Shown here: piece after piece, positions 60,675 to 64,000 of the stretch
How the letters are laid out: each line of letters starts with the position of its first letter
Position numbering within the stretch: the first letter of the stretch is position 1
Assembly (NCBI RefSeq): GCF_004114915.1
Contig: NZ_CP022219.1
Location: forward strand, 5,920,501 to 5,984,500
Direction: 5' to 3'
Source: Bradyrhizobium guangxiense
GTDB lineage: Bacteria; Pseudomonadota; Alphaproteobacteria; Rhizobiales; Xanthobacteraceae
DNA length: 64,000 nt
The notes under the pieces: model-generated
The model's database searches: none
Told to the model about the DNA's origin: nothing
Seen by the model: the letters and a program-made list of their open reading frames with translations, nothing else
Made by a program: the position numbers and the translations under genes

Positions 60675-61565
60675 ATGCCCATGGACCGCCTCGACGCCAT
60701 GCACGTCTTCGTCACCGTTGCCGACCTGCGCGGCTTCGCGCCGGCGGCGCGCAAGCTGCAGCTGTCGCCCTCGGCGGTGACGCGGTTGATCGCGGCGCTG
60801 GAGGAGCATCTCGGCGCGCGGCTGCTGCAGCGAACCACGCGGCAGGTGAGGTTGACCGACGTCGGCACGCGGTACCTCGAGCGTGCGCGGCGCATCCTCG
60901 CCGATGTCGAGGAGGCCGACGGCTCCGCGCGGGAGGAGCGCAACCGGCCGAGCGGACGGCTGGTGGTGTCGGCGCCGGTCGGCTTCGGCCGCCTGCATGT
61001 CGGCCCGGTCATGACCGCCTATCTCAAGCGCTATTCCGAGGTGGCCTGCGAATTGCGGCTGTCCGACCATCTCGTCAACCTCGTGGAGGATGCCGTCGAC
61101 GCCGCGGTGCGGATCGGTCACCTCGCCGATTCCTCGCTGGTGGCGCGCCAGGTCGGCGAGATGCGACGGATCGTGGTGGCCTCGCCCGGCTATCTCAAGC
61201 GCCATGGCGAGCCGAAGATGCCGGAGGCGCTGCGCGAGCACCAGACCATCCAGTTCGGGCCGTCCGCCAGCTGGCATTTCGTGCAGGACGGCCGCGAGGT
61301 CGAGGTGGCCACGGTCCCGCGCTTCAGCAGCAACAGCGCCGACGCGGCGCTGCAATATGCCGAGGCCGGCGGCGGCGTGACAAGGGTGCTGGCCTATCAG
61401 GCCGCGGACGGGCTGAAGCGCGGACGGCTGAAGATCGTCCTGGCAAAATATGAGCAGCCGGCGCTGCCGATCCACATCGTCTATCCGACCTCGCGCCTGC
61501 TCTCGGCCAAGGTGCGCGCGTTCATCGATCTCGTGGTGGAGACGGCGGAGTGGCGGTTTGGGTGA
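60675..61565 (+). CDS. LysR family transcriptional regulator
   Basis: A 296-residue regulator; the ATG at 60681 (MDRLDAMHVFVTVADLRGFA) is the alternative start and neither has a clear ribosome site. The winged helix has RKLQLSPSAVTRLIAALEEH and LLQRTTRQVRLTDVGTRYLE. The C-terminal co-inducer domain begins near GRLVVSAPVGFGRLHVGPVM. The HTH subgroup (LDAMHVFVTVAD) is that of regulators usually divergent from oxidoreductase genes, in keeping with the adjacent PNPOx-family gene. Confidence 0.92.
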   Translation: MPMDRLDAMHVFVTVADLRGFAPAARKLQLSPSAVTRLIAALEEHLGARLLQRTTRQVRLTDVGTRYLERARRILADVEEADGSAREERNRPSGRLVVSAPVGFGRLHVGPVMTAYLKRYSEVACELRLSDHLVNLVEDAVDAAVRIGHLADSSLVARQVGEMRRIVVASPGYLKRHGEPKMPEALREHQTIQFGPSASWHFVQDGREVEVATVPRFSSNSADAALQYAEAGGGVTRVLAYQAADGLKRGRLKIVLAKYEQPALPIHIVYPTSRLLSAKVRAFIDLVVETAEWRFG

Positions 61566-61570
61566 GGATC

Positions 61571-61599
61571 GTCATTCCGGGGCGGTCCCCAGGAACGAC
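61571..61599. repeat. Short R3 remnant
   Basis: GTCATTCCGGGG from 61571 is followed at once by CCCCAGGAACGAC, giving a short stem-loop between convergent genes. It resembles the two ends of R3 with the centre missing. Confidence 0.45.
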
Positions 61600-61601
61600 A
61601 G

Positions 61602-62021
61602 CTACCCCTTCTTCGGCACCACGCGAAACGTGCCGCTCGCGCGCGCGATCACTGCATCATCGGCTTTCACCAGGCACTGCGCGAAACAGATCGTCTTGCC
61701 GGTCTTGATCACGTCGCTCTCGATCGAACACCACTGGCCGATCTCGGCGGAGCCGACGAAATCGACCGAGAGCGAGACCGTCACGAACGAAATGGTCCAG
61801 CCCGTCGCCTGCGCACAGCTATAGCCCATGGCGTTGTCGGCAAGCGCGGTGATGAGGCCGCCATGGATCAGGCCGCGACCGTTGGTGTGCGGCTTCGCCA
61901 GCCGCAGGCCGATGATGACGGCCTTGTCGGTCTTCTTCGCATAGAGTGGCTCCCAGGGCTCGCTGAGAGGGCTCTTGCGAAAGAGCGGCTCCAAGCCAAT
62001 GGGGATGTCGGTGGAGGTCAT
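61602..62021 (-). CDS. PaaI family thioesterase (hotdog fold)
   Basis: A 139-residue hotdog-fold protein. The catalytic region GLIHGGLITALADNAMGYSC is typical of PaaI-type acyl-CoA thioesterases, and TVSLSVDFVGSAEIGQWCSI forms the central strands. The substrate is probably a medium or aromatic acyl-CoA; the pathway cannot be named from the neighbours alone. It is transcribed leftward and converges on the LysR gene. Confidence 0.9.
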   Translation of the reverse strand: MTSTDIPIGLEPLFRKSPLSEPWEPLYAKKTDKAVIIGLRLAKPHTNGRGLIHGGLITALADNAMGYSCAQATGWTISFVTVSLSVDFVGSAEIGQWCSIESDVIKTGKTICFAQCLVKADDAVIARASGTFRVVPKKG

Positions 62022-62147
62022 GGCTGTCTCGCGTGTCGTTGGCTGCCGCCATTGAACGCGATGTGGATGACAGTTTCACCGCCTACAAAGTTTTAAACGG
62101 GATTTGCGCGGGTGTTTGAAATGGATGGTGTCGCAAGGCACAGATAA

Positions 62148-62238
62148 GGTAGGGTGAGCAAAGCGAAGCGTGCCCACGAGCTTTCGCGATGATAGGAGAA
62201 TCGTGGGCACGGCGCTTTGCGCCTTTGCCCGCCCTACG
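62148..62238. repeat. GTAGGGTG...GCCCTAC palindromic element (R5)
   Basis: An inverted-repeat element from GGTAGGGTGAGCAAAGCGAA to CGCCTTTGCCCGCCCTACG, with the inner pair CGTGCCCACGA/TCGTGGGCACG. It resembles a common rhizobial intergenic repeat. The gap 62022-62249 holds nothing else that I can identify. Confidence 0.75.
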
Positions 62239-62249
62239 GCACTGTTACA

Positions 62250-64000
<1,751 letters not shown>

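Noticed and set aside
60560..61012. Extended frame of the PNPOx-family gene into the LysR gene
   Set aside because: The extension is complementary to LysR coding sequence and lacks family similarity; AGGAGG before 60559 marks the real start.

Overview
The window looks like a chromosomal segment of a Bradyrhizobium-type alphaproteobacterium (Nitrobacteraceae). The base composition is GC-rich throughout. The gene set fits that group: a Tad pilus tail, a CycM-type cytochrome c beside kdsB and pheA, a metF-metH pair, a pimelate (pim) beta-oxidation operon and many Liv-type ABC transporters. The intergenic spaces carry several families of short palindromic repeats of the kind that litter these genomes. 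No rRNA, tRNA, insertion sequence, phage gene or CRISPR array was seen. The taxonomic call is an inference from gene content, not from a marker gene.

Layout. 1-2.3 kb: end of a tad locus (tadB partial, tadC, convergent tadD). 2.5-5.1 kb: a small membrane protein, then an M17 aminopeptidase overlapping an NlpC/P60 hydrolase. 5.1-12.9 kb: a Yej-type peptide importer (yejF, yejE, yejB) with two solute-binding proteins, both with Tat signals. 13-16.8 kb: cycM, kdsB, pheA and a luciferase-like flavin enzyme. 16.9-22 kb: metF-metH behind a strong promoter and a leader of about 180 nt. 22-28.9 kb: single genes (GST, ArsR, PLP dehydratase, glpK, GNAT, DUF559), including a small gene broken by an in-frame amber codon and a lower-GC gene that resembles abortive-infection proteins.

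28.9-46.1 kb is the most coherent block. A leftward operon in the order pimF-pimA-pimB-pimC-pimD-SDR encodes a full beta-oxidation cycle. It diverges from an IclR regulator followed by livG-livF-livH-livM and three tandem paralogous substrate-binding proteins, each with its own terminator. A near-perfect 19-bp palindrome lies in the divergent promoter region. I infer a dicarboxylate/fatty-acid uptake and degradation regulon. Three gaps inside the pim operon each contain one copy of the same ~100-bp palindromic element.

46.3-55 kb: a glycerate kinase, then a six-gene hydrogenase-4-like complex (hyfB, C, E, F, G, I) preceded by an XRE regulator. Its large subunit lacks the usual NiFe-binding CxxC motifs, so it probably belongs to the energy-converting hydrogenase-related (Ehr) class and not to true hydrogenases. 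55.3-59.5 kb: a MarR regulator divergent from a Liv-type transporter that has a permease-ATPase fusion and no binding protein; a perfect 10-bp inverted repeat lies between them. 59.5-59.9 kb: a nested palindromic repeat region. 59.9-64 kb: a PNPOx-family protein divergent from a LysR regulator, a PaaI thioesterase, pobA, and the start of a TRAP-type binding protein.
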